From positions 186,001-250,000 of the forward strand of contig CBDAQZ010000004.1 of the NCBI GenBank assembly GCA_965199335.1: 64,000 nucleotides of DNA, written 5' to 3'. Of the stretch, positions 41,321-50,667 are shown in pieces. Made by a program: the position numbers and the translations under genes. Every line of letters begins with the position of its first letter. Position 1 is the first letter of the stretch. The notes under the pieces are model-generated. The model searched no databases. It saw only the letters and a program-made list of their open reading frames with translations, and was not told the origin of the DNA. Origin of the DNA: CBDAQV01 sp965199335 (GTDB lineage Bacteria; Pseudomonadota; Alphaproteobacteria; CALMVH01).

Positions 41321-43222
41321 ATGGTCATGCCGTTGACCCCTCCCCTATCCCCCGACGATTACCGCCGCCACTACGCGCGGTCGCTGGCGGCGCCGGAGGA
41401 ATTCTGGGCCGGGCAGGCGAAGCTGCTGACCTGGTCGGTCGCGCCGACGCGGATCAAGGACACCGATTTCATGCCGCCGGTCAGGATCCGCTGGTTCGAA
41501 GATGGGGTGCTGAACGTCTCGGTCAACTGCATCGACCGCCATCTGGCGACGCGCGGCGACGATATCGCTCTGATCTGGGAGGGCGACGAACCCGGCGAAG
41601 GCAGCAATATCTCCTATCGCCGGCTGCACGACCAGGTCTGCCGTTTCGCCAATGTCCTGAAGCGCCATGGCATCGGGCGCGGCGATACTGTGGTGATCTA
41701 TATGCCGATGATACCGGAGGCAGCCTACGCCATGCTGGCTTGCGCGCGTATCGGCGCGGTGCATTCGGTCGTGTTCGCGGGATTTTCGGCCACCAGCCTG
41801 AAGGACCGCATCCTGGACTGCGGGGCGGGGCTGGTCATCACCGCCGACGAAGGCAGGCGCGGCGGCAAGGCGATTGCGCTGAAGGCGAATGTCGACCAGG
41901 CGCTGGCCGAATGCCCGGACGTGGCGACCGTGCTGGTTGCCCGGCGCACCGGCGGGGCCATAGGCTGGCAGGATAGCCGCGATGTCTGGCTGCACGAGGC
42001 CATGGCGGCCGCCTCCCCCGACTGCGCGGCGGAGGCGATGGGCGCGGAAGACCCATTGTTCATTCTTTATACGTCCGGCTCGACCGGCAGGCCCAAGGGC
42101 GTGGTGCATACCACAGGCGGCTACCTGCTTTACGCCGCGCTGACCCACAGCCTGGTGTTCGACTACCATCCGGGCGAGATCTATTGGTGCACCGCCGATA
42201 TCGGCTGGATCACCGGCCATTCCTATGTCGTCTACGGCCCCCTGGCCAATGGCGCGACGACGCTGATCTTCGAAGGCATCCCGACCTATCCGACCAGCAG
42301 CCGCTGCTGGAACATCGTCGACCGGCATGGCGTTTCCACGTTCTACACCGCACCGACCGCCATCCGCGCCCTGATGCGCGACGGCGACGAACCGTTACGC
42401 AGCACCAGCCGTGCCTCCCTGCGCGTCCTGGGCACGGTCGGCGAGCCGATCAATCCCGAGGTCTGGACCTGGTATTCGAAGATTGTCGGCAACGGCAGAT
42501 GCGAGGTGGTCGATACGTGGTGGCAGACCGAAACCGGCGGCCACATGATCACGCCGCTGCCAGGCGCGATCGTGACGAAGCCCGGCTCGGCCACGCTGCC
42601 CTTTTTCGGCATCAGGCCCGAGATTCTGGATGCGAACGGCAAGGTGATGGAGGGCGAAGCGGAGGGTGTCCTGTGCATCGCCGACAGCTGGCCGGGGCAG
42701 GCGCGCACGCTGTACCGCGACCACGAACGCTTCGTTGCGACCTATTTCTCGGCCTATCCCGGCCGGTATTTCAGCGGCGACGGCGCGCGGCGAGATGCGG
42801 ACGGCTATTACTGGATCACTGGCCGTGTCGATGACGTGCTGAACGTATCCGGCCACCGCCTGGGCACCGCCGAAGTCGAAAGCGCCCTGGTCAGGCACGA
42901 GCATGTCGCGGAAGCCGCCGTGGTCGGCATCCCGCACGATATCAAGGGCGAGGCGATCTATGCCTTCGTGACATTGAAAAACAGCATCGAGTCGAGCGAG
43001 GCGCTGAAAGCCGAACTGGTGGCTCTGGTGCGCAAGGAAATCGGCCCCGTGGCCACGCCCGAGACGATCCAGTTCGCCCCTGGCCTGCCCAAGACCCGCT
43101 CGGGCAAGATCATGCGCCGCATCCTGCGCAAGATCGCCGCCGGGGATCACGATTCACTCGGCGACGTCTCGGCACTGGCCGATCCGGCGGTGGTTGAGGA
43201 TTTGATCGCCGGCGCCTCTTGA
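41321..43222 (+). CDS. acs: Acetyl-CoA synthetase (acetate--CoA ligase)
   Basis: At about 633 aa, with the AMP-binding core LFILYTSGSTGRPKGVVHTT, YWCTADIGWITGHSYVVYGP, the ATP-binding YSKI...WWQTETGGHMITP and the C-terminal lysine of TRSGKIMRRILRKIA, a target of protein acetylation. It activates acetate via acetyl-AMP. The frame starts with a TTG at 41291; ATG codons at 41321 and 41327 are more likely. The N-terminus LSPDDYRRHYARSLAAPEEF is slightly short but typical. Confidence 0.94.
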   Translation: MVMPLTPPLSPDDYRRHYARSLAAPEEFWAGQAKLLTWSVAPTRIKDTDFMPPVRIRWFEDGVLNVSVNCIDRHLATRGDDIALIWEGDEPGEGSNISYRRLHDQVCRFANVLKRHGIGRGDTVVIYMPMIPEAAYAMLACARIGAVHSVVFAGFSATSLKDRILDCGAGLVITADEGRRGGKAIALKANVDQALAECPDVATVLVARRTGGAIGWQDSRDVWLHEAMAAASPDCAAEAMGAEDPLFILYTSGSTGRPKGVVHTTGGYLLYAALTHSLVFDYHPGEIYWCTADIGWITGHSYVVYGPLANGATTLIFEGIPTYPTSSRCWNIVDRHGVSTFYTAPTAIRALMRDGDEPLRSTSRASLRVLGTVGEPINPEVWTWYSKIVGNGRCEVVDTWWQTETGGHMITPLPGAIVTKPGSATLPFFGIRPEILDANGKVMEGEAEGVLCIADSWPGQARTLYRDHERFVATYFSAYPGRYFSGDGARRDADGYYWITGRVDDVLNVSGHRLGTAEVESALVRHEHVAEAAVVGIPHDIKGEAIYAFVTLKNSIESSEALKAELVALVRKEIGPVATPETIQFAPGLPKTRSGKIMRRILRKIAAGDHDSLGDVSALADPAVVEDLIAGAS

Positions 43223-43335
43223 CCCACGCGAAAGCAGCTTAAATCCAGTAAGAACGCGTTTAGTTTTGACCTTTGGCGCCGGTATAGCTATATGTCGGCC
43301 ATAACAACAATATTCTCTGGCAAGGTTTTATCCCA

Positions 43336-44292
43336 ATGCAGGTAATTCTGGCGCAGCCACGCGGCTTTTGCGCAGGCGTGGAACGGGCAATCGAGATCGT
43401 CGAGCGTGCGCTCGAGAAATACGGTCCGCCGATCTATGTCCGTCACGAAATCGTGCACAACCGCCACGTGGTCGACCGCCTGCGCGCCAAGGGCGCGGAA
43501 TTCGTGCAGGAACTGGACGAGATCCCGGCCGGCGGCGTCACCATCTTCAGCGCCCACGGCGTCGCCAAGCGCGTCGAGGAATGGGCGACCGAGCGCAACC
43601 TGCCGGTGATCGACGCTACCTGCCCATTGGTGTCCAAGGTCCACAAGGAAGGCCGCCGCTATGCCGAGCAGGGCCGCGAGATCATCTTGATCGGCCATGA
43701 GGGTCACCCGGAAGTCGAAGGCACGATGGGGCAGATTCCCGGCGGCCGCGTCCACCTGATCTCGACGGTCGAGGATGCGCAGAAGCTGGAAGTCGGCAAT
43801 CCCGAGATGCTGGCCTACATCACGCAGACGACGCTGTCGGTCGACGACACGCGCGTCGTGATCGACGCGCTGAAAGCTCGCTTTCCCTCGATCGTCGGCC
43901 CCGACACGCGTGATATCTGCTATGCGACGCAGAACCGCCAGGAAGCGGTGCGCGAACTGGCCAAGGTCGTGGACGTGATCCTGGTGATCGGCGCGCAGAA
44001 CAGCTCGAACTCGAAACGCCTCAGCGAAATCGGCCAGGAGCTGGGCAAGCCAAGCTACCTGCTGGCCGATGCGAACGACCTGAACCCCGAATGGGTTTCG
44101 GGCGTCAAGGCCGTCGGCGTCACCGCCGGCGCTTCGGCCCCCGAGGACCTGGTGCAGGAACTGATCGACCGCCTGCGCCAGCTGGCCGAGGTGGAAGTCG
44201 CCTTCCTGCCCGGCATCGAGGAAAACATCCGCTTCCGCCTGCCGCCCGAGTTGATCGGGCAGGAATCGCAGGGCCAGGAAGAGTTCGCGTAA
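43336..44292 (+). CDS. ispH: 4-hydroxy-3-methylbut-2-enyl diphosphate reductase
   Basis: The 318-residue Fe-S enzyme catalyses the last step of the MEP pathway, giving IPP and DMAPP. Cluster ligands are Cys12 (PRGFCAGVERA), Cys96 (DATCPLVSKVH) and Cys195 (DICYATQNRQ), with the catalytic HNxxV and E in HEIVHNRHVV, GHEGHPEVEGT. It is followed 30 bases later by hpnH. Most relatives have ispH next to thrB-rnhA; here it is linked to hopanoid synthesis. Confidence 0.97.
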   Translation: MQVILAQPRGFCAGVERAIEIVERALEKYGPPIYVRHEIVHNRHVVDRLRAKGAEFVQELDEIPAGGVTIFSAHGVAKRVEEWATERNLPVIDATCPLVSKVHKEGRRYAEQGREIILIGHEGHPEVEGTMGQIPGGRVHLISTVEDAQKLEVGNPEMLAYITQTTLSVDDTRVVIDALKARFPSIVGPDTRDICYATQNRQEAVRELAKVVDVILVIGAQNSSNSKRLSEIGQELGKPSYLLADANDLNPEWVSGVKAVGVTAGASAPEDLVQELIDRLRQLAEVEVAFLPGIEENIRFRLPPELIGQESQGQEEFA

Positions 44293-44322
44293 AACCGCTT
44301 TAATAGCTTTGGAGACTGAGTA

Positions 44323-45495
44323 ATGGGTATACCGCTTCGCCAGCAGATTCGCGTCGGCAGCTACGTTCTGAAGCAGCACCTGATGGGTACCAAACGGTAT
44401 CCGCTGGTGCTGATGCTGGAGCCGCTGTACCGCTGCAATCTTGCCTGCGCCGGCTGCGGCAAGATCGATTACCCGGATGAAATCCTGAACCAGCGCCTTT
44501 CCTATGAAGAGTGCATGGCCTCGATCGACGAGTGCGGCGCCCCCGGCGTCGTTATCGCCGGCGGCGAGCCGTTGCTGCACAAGGAACTGCCGCAGATCGT
44601 CGAGGGCGCCCTGGCCCGCAAGAAGATGACGATCGTCTGCACCAACGCGCTGCTGCTGAAGAAGAAGATCGACCAGTACAAGCCGCACCCGTATTTCAGC
44701 TGGTCGATCCACCTCGACGGCGACGAAGGCCAGCACGATGCGTCGGTCTGCCAGGACGGCGTATATGAGAAATGCATCGAGGCGATCAAGCTTGCCAAGG
44801 ATCGCGGCTTCCGCACCCAGATCAACGCGACGCTGTTCAACAACGCCGATCCCGACCGCATCGCCAAGTTCTTCGACCAGATGATGGAGATGGGTCTGGA
44901 CGGCATCACGGTGTCGCCCGGCTACGCCTACGAGCGCGCGCCGGACCAGCAGCACTTCCTGAACCGCGACACCACCAAGACGCTGTTCCGCAACATCCTG
45001 TCGCAGAACAAGAACCGCAAGGCCGAAGGCAAGAAGAAGTGGTCGTTCACGCAATCCGACCTGTTCATGAACTTCCTTGCCGGCAACGAGACCTATGCCT
45101 GCAGCCCGTGGAGCATGCCAGCCCGTAACGTCTTCGGCTGGCAAAAGCCCTGCTACCTGCTGGGCGAGGGCTACGTGTCCAGCTTCAAGGAGCTGATGGA
45201 AAGCACCGACTGGGATACGTACGGCGTCGGCAATTACGAGAAATGCTCGGACTGCATGGTCCATTGCGGCTTCGAAGGCACCGCGGTCACCGATTCGGTC
45301 AAGCACCCGCTGAAGGCGCTGAAGGTCGCGATCAGCGGCATCCGCACCGAGGGCGAATACGCCCCCGACATCGACATCTCGAAAGCCCGCCCGGCACAGT
45401 ACGTCTTCAGCGCCCACGTCGAAAAGGCGCTGCAGAAAATCCGCTCCGGCAGCATCACGGTCGAGAAGACGCCGGAACCGGTCGACGGCGAGTAA
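44323..45495 (+). CDS. hpnH: Adenosylhopane synthase HpnH (radical SAM)
   Basis: HpnH (390 aa) adds the 5'-deoxyadenosyl group to diploptene, the first step of the extended hopanoid side chain. The radical SAM cluster motif is Cys38-x3-Cys42-x2-Cys45 (YRCNLACAGCGK), after the typical N-terminus MGIPLRQQIRVGSYVLKQHL. The C-terminal part contains LFMNFLAGNETYACSPWSMP and CSDCMVHCGFEGTAV. GGAG stands before the ATG. Shows that the organism makes hopanoids, although no other hpn genes are in the window. Confidence 0.96.
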   Translation: MGIPLRQQIRVGSYVLKQHLMGTKRYPLVLMLEPLYRCNLACAGCGKIDYPDEILNQRLSYEECMASIDECGAPGVVIAGGEPLLHKELPQIVEGALARKKMTIVCTNALLLKKKIDQYKPHPYFSWSIHLDGDEGQHDASVCQDGVYEKCIEAIKLAKDRGFRTQINATLFNNADPDRIAKFFDQMMEMGLDGITVSPGYAYERAPDQQHFLNRDTTKTLFRNILSQNKNRKAEGKKKWSFTQSDLFMNFLAGNETYACSPWSMPARNVFGWQKPCYLLGEGYVSSFKELMESTDWDTYGVGNYEKCSDCMVHCGFEGTAVTDSVKHPLKALKVAISGIRTEGEYAPDIDISKARPAQYVFSAHVEKALQKIRSGSITVEKTPEPVDGE

Positions 45496-45496
45496 G

Positions 45497-45820
45497 GTGA
45501 TCGTAGCCACCACCGAGAACATCGCAGGGCATAGGGTCGTCGAGACCAAGGGCCAGACGTTCGGTGTCATCGTCCGCAGCCGCGGCCTGGGCGGCAACTT
45601 CATGGCTGGTCTGCGCACCATCGTCGGTGGCGAAATTCCCGAGTACACCTCGATGATCGAGGAAGCGCGCCGGCATGCGATCGACCGCATGGTGGCCAAC
45701 GCCGCCGCCATGGGCGCGAATGCGGTGACGATGATGCGCTTCGATTCATCGGAGATCGCCGGCACGATGAGCGAGATCGTGGCCTATGGTACGGCCGTGG
45801 TCATCGAACGCAGCGCATGA
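45497..45820 (+). CDS. YbjQ family protein (UPF0145)
   Basis: The 107-residue protein has the full UPF0145 sequence: TTENIAGHRVVETKGQTFGV, RSRGLGGNFMAGLRTIVGGE and GANAVTMMRFDSSEI. The fold forms pentamers; metal binding has been proposed but function is not proven. The GTG start follows the hpnH stop by one base, so it is co-translated. Confidence 0.9.
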   Translation: MIVATTENIAGHRVVETKGQTFGVIVRSRGLGGNFMAGLRTIVGGEIPEYTSMIEEARRHAIDRMVANAAAMGANAVTMMRFDSSEIAGTMSEIVAYGTAVVIERSA

Positions 45821-46149
45821 ACACGCCGACCCCGCTGCGCATCGTCGTGGCGGCCATCGCGGTTGCGGCCCTGCTGGCCGGCTTTTCGATCTATGCGCAT
45901 GATCCGATGGCATTCATTCCAGCCATCTGGTTCGGCATCATCGGCATCGCCCTGCTAATCGGCGTATTGTTCGAGCGGGTGCGCTACAAACATCTTGTTA
46001 GGGAGTCGCCTGCCGGTTCCAGCCCAACGCAGGAACGCTTCATCGATCCGGCGTCCGGTAAGCTAGTACAGGTCTACTTCAACGCCGCCACCGGCGAGCG
46101 CAGCTACGTGGAAGTCGAACCGGTCAATGGCCATCCCCAAGAAAACTAG
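45817..46149 (+). CDS. Small membrane protein of unknown function
   Basis: 110 aa with two membrane segments (LRIVVAAIAVAALLAGFSIY and FIPAIWFGIIGIALLIGVLF) and a soluble tail with RFIDPASGKLVQVYFNAATG. It overlaps ybjQ (ATGA) and the next gene by 23 bases. Its tail suggests a cytoplasmic or periplasmic domain. No family name. Confidence 0.65.
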   Translation: MNTPTPLRIVVAAIAVAALLAGFSIYAHDPMAFIPAIWFGIIGIALLIGVLFERVRYKHLVRESPAGSSPTQERFIDPASGKLVQVYFNAATGERSYVEVEPVNGHPQEN

Positions 46150-46894
46150 CGTCAGACCAGGCGCTTTTGCCCTGTTGCTGCTGGCTGCGATCGCCGCCTG
46201 CAGCGCGACGAAAGTCGAGGATCGCAATACCCTGCAAACCCTGGTTCAGACGCAATGCGTGCCGAACCAGTTGCGGACCGGCAACCCCGCGCCCTGTGTC
46301 GAGGTCAACCCCGCCGGCGGCTATGCCGTGCTGAAGGACAGGCGCGGCCAGACCCAGTTCCTGCTGGTGCCGACGCCGCGCGTCAGGGGGATCGAGGATC
46401 CGTTCCTGCTCGATGCCGCCGCGCCCGATTATTTCGCTGCCGCCTGGATGTCGCGGCATTATGTCGAGGAAGCATTGGGTAAACCCTTGCCGCGCGAGGA
46501 TGTCGCCATCGCCGTCAACTCTGCGCATGGCCGTAGCCAGGACCAACTGCACCTGCATATCGATTGTGTCCGTCCCGAGGTGCGCAATGCCCTTGCCGAT
46601 GACAGCACGCTGACCACGTCATGGACCGAATTTCCAACATCCCTGGCCGGTCACGCCTATCGCGCGCGCATTGTGCTATCGGACACTCTGGACGGCATCG
46701 AGCCGTTCGTGCTGCTGGCGAACGAAATCCCCGATGCCAAGGCTGACATGGGATCATACACGCTGGCCGTCATCGGACATTCCTTCCAGGGCAGGCCTGG
46801 CTTCATCCTGTTGGTCGACCATGCCGACGATGCGCATGGCGACCATGCCAGCAGCGCCGCGTTGCTCGATCATTCCTGCGCCGTCACGCAATAA
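46127..46894 (+). CDS. cdh: CDP-diacylglycerol pyrophosphatase
   Basis: The 255-residue protein has a lipoprotein-like or signal N-terminus (GAFALLLLAAIAACSATK), the CDH-family segments YAVLKDRRGQTQFLLVPTPR, GIEDPFLL, and a HIT-like catalytic SQDQLHLHIDCVRPEV. It hydrolyses CDP-diacylglycerol to phosphatidate and CMP in the periplasm or membrane. An ATG at 46127 overlaps the gene before. Confidence 0.88.
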   Translation: MAIPKKTSVRPGAFALLLLAAIAACSATKVEDRNTLQTLVQTQCVPNQLRTGNPAPCVEVNPAGGYAVLKDRRGQTQFLLVPTPRVRGIEDPFLLDAAAPDYFAAAWMSRHYVEEALGKPLPREDVAIAVNSAHGRSQDQLHLHIDCVRPEVRNALADDSTLTTSWTEFPTSLAGHAYRARIVLSDTLDGIEPFVLLANEIPDAKADMGSYTLAVIGHSFQGRPGFILLVDHADDAHGDHASSAALLDHSCAVTQ

Positions 46895-46903
46895 AGTCCG
46901 CCG

Positions 46904-47821
46904 GTGACACCCTTCCGCCTCGGCACCCTGATCGCCGTTTGCTGCGCCGTCATCTTCGGCGCCTACCCTGCCGCGATCCGCGCGGTCTATGCCGCTGGCG
47001 GCAATCCGGCGTTCGTCCTGATCGTCACCACATGGGCGCGGGCGATCGTTCTGGCAGGCTGTTGCCTGGTGCAGCGACGACCGCTGTTCGGCACGCGGCA
47101 GTTTCGCAGGATGGCGGTCAGCGGCGGCGCGTTGCAGGCGATCTCCACCTTCGGCATCGTCTGCGGGCTGGAATATCTTCCCGGCCCGCTGGTGTTGATC
47201 ATCCTGTTCACACATACGCTGATGCTGCTGCTGTTCATGGCCTGGCGCGGCGAGGCCAGGCTGGATTTCTGGACCGTCCTCAGCACGATCACCGCCCTAT
47301 TCGGCCTCAGCCTGGTGCTGGACATCTGGCATGCGCAAGCCGGCGGCCGCCTGCTGGGCATGGCGCTGGCGTTCCTGGCGGCGCTGGCCACGGTCAGCCG
47401 CCTTTACGCTTTTGGCAAGCAGACCAGGGACCGGCATCCCGCCGTGGTGGGCGCTGAGACGTTCATCGCCGCCGCCCTGTTCGTCACCTGCATCGCAGTC
47501 TTCAAGACACCGCATGCCCCGGCTACCACCACCAGCTATCTGTACCTGGCGCTCGCCTGCGCCTCGATGAGCGTCGGCACCGTCGGCATGTTCTACGGCA
47601 TCGCGCTGCTGGGCGCGTTCCGCTGGAGCCTGTTCCTGAAGCTGGAGCCGGTCTTCACCGCGCTGTTCTCGTTCCTGATCCTGGGCGAGTTGCTGGGGCC
47701 GCTGCAATATGCCGGAATGGCCGTCGTGCTGGGCAGCCTGGTCGCCTATCAGGTCGCCGCGCATCGCAGGACCATCCCACCCATCGTCGCCGCCGATGAG
47801 GAACATGAGTCGGCGGTCTGA
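46904..47821 (+). CDS. DMT-superfamily (EamA) transporter
   Basis: The 305-residue protein has ten predicted membrane segments in two EamA repeats (GTLIAVCCAVIFGAYPAAIR ... LEYLPGPLVLIILFTHTLML and GIALLGAFRWSLFLKLEPVF). Likely a small-metabolite exporter; substrate unknown. The GTG start lies ten bases after the cdh stop, so it may belong to the ispH-hpnH row. Confidence 0.85.
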   Translation: MTPFRLGTLIAVCCAVIFGAYPAAIRAVYAAGGNPAFVLIVTTWARAIVLAGCCLVQRRPLFGTRQFRRMAVSGGALQAISTFGIVCGLEYLPGPLVLIILFTHTLMLLLFMAWRGEARLDFWTVLSTITALFGLSLVLDIWHAQAGGRLLGMALAFLAALATVSRLYAFGKQTRDRHPAVVGAETFIAAALFVTCIAVFKTPHAPATTTSYLYLALACASMSVGTVGMFYGIALLGAFRWSLFLKLEPVFTALFSFLILGELLGPLQYAGMAVVLGSLVAYQVAAHRRTIPPIVAADEEHESAV

Positions 47822-47826
47822 AACTT

Positions 47827-50460
47827 CTATTGCTGAAGATTGCCGGCGTTCAGCGACCCCTTTGTTACTCCGTCCAGCAGAAGGCTTGTGTTGGCCTGCC
47901 TGACAGCCGTGATGCTGTGAAAATTACCGCTCATGGCCGTGACCGATGGGGCTCCATAGGGCAAGATTGCGCCTGTGGCCTGAAATCCCTTCATGGCCCA
48001 GATAACGCTGAACTGGTTAGGCTGGTTCGGTACCCAGAGAATGTCAGCCATGCCATTGCCGTAGAAATCGCCTACGGCCCCTATATGATGCCCTGCGAGA
48101 GGCAGGCCGACCCGGCCGCCGGCAATGACGGTAGATGCCGAAACTTCCCACAACACCGGTGGCAGAGCCCCCATGTCCCAGAGAATGTCGGCAGACCCAT
48201 CACCATTGAAGTCCGCGATCCAGGCGACTGTCGAGGGCGCGGGATAGGGAAGTACCACACCGGTGGCGTTCAATCCGTTCATCAGCCATATCACGGGAAA
48301 CTGACCAGGAGTGTCTGGTGCCCATAATATATCGCTTTTTCCGTCGCCGTTGAAATCGCCCGTACCCGCGATGTGATAACCAGGCAGAGCGTTACCAATG
48401 TATCCAGCGCCGATCACTCCGGTTCCGCTCATCTCCCATACCGCAGGGGCGGAGGAACCGTTATCCCACAATATATCCGCCTGACCGTCGCCGTTGAAAT
48501 CGCCGGTCCAGGCCTTTGCCGAAACACTGGGATAGGAAATGAAAGCAGCGTTCGATACCGTTGTATTCTTCATGAACCAGATCAGTGGATTGCCCCGACC
48601 GTTCGCGGGGAGCCATAGCAGGTCGCTTGTCCCCGTGCCGCTGAAGTCACCCAGCGCCATGGCGGTGTACCCGGGCGTAGGAAGTCCGATCAGAGCGGCT
48701 GACTGAACGTTTGATCCATTCATCTGCCACTCGACCGGGGCACTTGAACCGTTCACCCATAAAATGGCCGCTTTATCGGCGGATGAAACTGAAATCGGAT
48801 CCGTAGTATCCGTGAATTTGAGCAAATCTCCGCCATTGCCCGGTTTGAAATTATAGATGGTGGATTGTCCGGCATTGCTTTGAACATCGAACTCCGTTGG
48901 CGTACTGCCGGGATTGAATGTCGTAGAGGCCGCGATGGGAACGACGGTCCTGATTACCGACGATTGATTCCCCCCGGAAGAGCTGCCGCTGGAAGAGCCC
49001 CCTTGGGACGACCCACTTGAGGAACCGCCCGAGGACGACCCGCTCGAGGAGCCGGGTTGCAAGGCGATCGTGGCGACCACCGCGGAATAAGGCGGAACGG
49101 CAATGGTGGTGTTGCCTGCCGAAAAGGCGAGCGCCGTCGCAGCACCAGGCGCGAAGGCACCGTTGCTTGCAACCGATGCACCCTGGATCTTTATATCGCC
49201 TGCCGTGGTATCGGCAAGACTGGGACCGGTCATGGCAATGTAGCTGGCAGAGGCTATGGTGCCCGGCACGCTGACCGTCACATTATCGTTCTCGGTCGAA
49301 TCGCGATTGATCAGCGTAACGGTCATGGTGTTGCCGTTCACAAGCGAATACGCAGTCATGTTCGCGGCGCCCGATACGGTGGTTTGTATCATTTTTCCTG
49401 TGCCCGCCAGACTGAACATCAGCAGTCCGAGATATTCGGGAGCAGCCGTGGAACTGGGGCCGCAAACGACGATGGGTGCATATCCTTGCGGTTGACAATA
49501 ACCGTTATGAAAATTGAATGTGATGGGTCCGGCCCCATAAGCTGATTGCGACGCCTTGAAAAGGTAATCGAGTGACCAGAGGGCCGACGAGTAGGTATTG
49601 CTTACGCCAGCGCCGCCGCCATTATATTCATCTTCCGTTTCGTCGATTGAAATAGGCATGTTGCCGTATAACGCCGAAGCCGTTTTTATCTGGCCGCCAA
49701 AAGTCGGAAGATAGGGATCGTCGGCCATAAATTCGGCAATTGTCCCGTTAGGCGCGGCATCCTCGTAATAATGTTCGGAGATGTAGGAAACCATATCCGA
49801 GTTCACCGTCATAAAAGGTTCGGTGAACCATACGGTAACGCCACTTTTTCGCATGCCTACCGAAGGCGCGACAAAACTGGCTCCCGGAACGGCTGCACGA
49901 ATAGCCAGGGCAAAGGGGCGCCACGAATTGGCAAACTGAACACCGGTCATGCTATAATTGTCGGGTTCATTGCCGATCTCGAACGCCATGAGGCGATTGC
50001 CCATCGCAGATGCCACCTTAGTCGCCTCCGCGGCTGCCAGTGCAGGGTTGCCGTTCTTGAAGTTCACGGCATAAATGAGCTTCCATCCCAATGGGAGCGC
50101 GTTCATGAAGTTGGCGAAGTTCTGGATGTCCGCATCGCCCACCTCGTTGGAATTATGCAGGGCTGTCGGTGTATAATTCAGTTGATCCGCGCTTGCAGCC
50201 CCCACTCTGATCGTACCCGCCGGTCCCAACCGCGAAATCAGCGCAATCAGTTCCGTCGCCGCGCTTCCCGTGCTGGCCGCGCAAAATGCACAATCGGATA
50301 TGATTATATCCCCCTTCTCGAATGACAGGCCCAGCGTTGTCGGATTGATCGTGCCGACGATAGGGGAACTCGCCGTTACGGTGACAGCCGTGCCCACCCT
50401 GGCCTTGGGGGCAACAAGTATCAGTGAAAACAGTATGGTAAATGCAAATACTTTTCTCAA
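47827..50460 (-). CDS. Secreted GH79-like glycoside hydrolase with FG-GAP repeats
   Basis: From a TTG at 50460 (GGGGA five bases before it) the protein is 877 aa with signal peptide LRKVFAFTILFSLILVAPKA. Residues 30-480 resemble glycoside hydrolase family 79 (heparanase/beta-glucuronidase): acid/base Glu165 in FEIGNEPDN and nucleophile Glu274 in SIDETEDEY. A Ser/Gly-rich linker follows (about 500-540), then FG-GAP/VCBS-like repeats with GDFNGDGQADILW, GDFNGDGKSDILW, ADFNGDGSADILW and GDFYGNGMADILW, which bind calcium. It may bind or degrade a uronic-acid polysaccharide outside the cell. The frame is open to 50598; the signal peptide decides the start. Confidence 0.78.
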   Translation of the reverse strand: MRKVFAFTILFSLILVAPKARVGTAVTVTASSPIVGTINPTTLGLSFEKGDIIISDCAFCAASTGSAATELIALISRLGPAGTIRVGAASADQLNYTPTALHNSNEVGDADIQNFANFMNALPLGWKLIYAVNFKNGNPALAAAEATKVASAMGNRLMAFEIGNEPDNYSMTGVQFANSWRPFALAIRAAVPGASFVAPSVGMRKSGVTVWFTEPFMTVNSDMVSYISEHYYEDAAPNGTIAEFMADDPYLPTFGGQIKTASALYGNMPISIDETEDEYNGGGAGVSNTYSSALWSLDYLFKASQSAYGAGPITFNFHNGYCQPQGYAPIVVCGPSSTAAPEYLGLLMFSLAGTGKMIQTTVSGAANMTAYSLVNGNTMTVTLINRDSTENDNVTVSVPGTIASASYIAMTGPSLADTTAGDIKIQGASVASNGAFAPGAATALAFSAGNTTIAVPPYSAVVATIALQPGSSSGSSSGGSSSGSSQGGSSSGSSSGGNQSSVIRTVVPIAASTTFNPGSTPTEFDVQSNAGQSTIYNFKPGNGGDLLKFTDTTDPISVSSADKAAILWVNGSSAPVEWQMNGSNVQSAALIGLPTPGYTAMALGDFSGTGTSDLLWLPANGRGNPLIWFMKNTTVSNAAFISYPSVSAKAWTGDFNGDGQADILWDNGSSAPAVWEMSGTGVIGAGYIGNALPGYHIAGTGDFNGDGKSDILWAPDTPGQFPVIWLMNGLNATGVVLPYPAPSTVAWIADFNGDGSADILWDMGALPPVLWEVSASTVIAGGRVGLPLAGHHIGAVGDFYGNGMADILWVPNQPNQFSVIWAMKGFQATGAILPYGAPSVTAMSGNFHSITAVRQANTSLLLDGVTKGSLNAGNLQQ

Positions 50461-50667
50461 AACATTCCCCAAAAAAAGTTCGTAAATATAACGTAAATAA
50501 GTATGAATTACAAGCAGGGCATTACTGGGTCTTCGAATGGCCTTTAAGCACATCATGCTCGATCTGACCCAAACAATCCCTGAAGGCCGCGCTTTCAAAA
50601 GCCGTCACGCCCCGCAGAACAGTGGCGAAGTTATCGTATTCTGGATGGATTGCCATGGGATACGAAA

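Noticed and set aside
43288..45765. 825-codon open frame on the minus strand
   Set aside because: Complete shadow of ispH and hpnH on the other strand; no family features, typical of high-GC antisense frames.
48000..48650. Regularly spaced repeats that could look like a CRISPR or other array
   Set aside because: They encode FG-GAP protein repeats (GDFNGDG...) in frame with normal divergence; no constant repeat with unique spacers.
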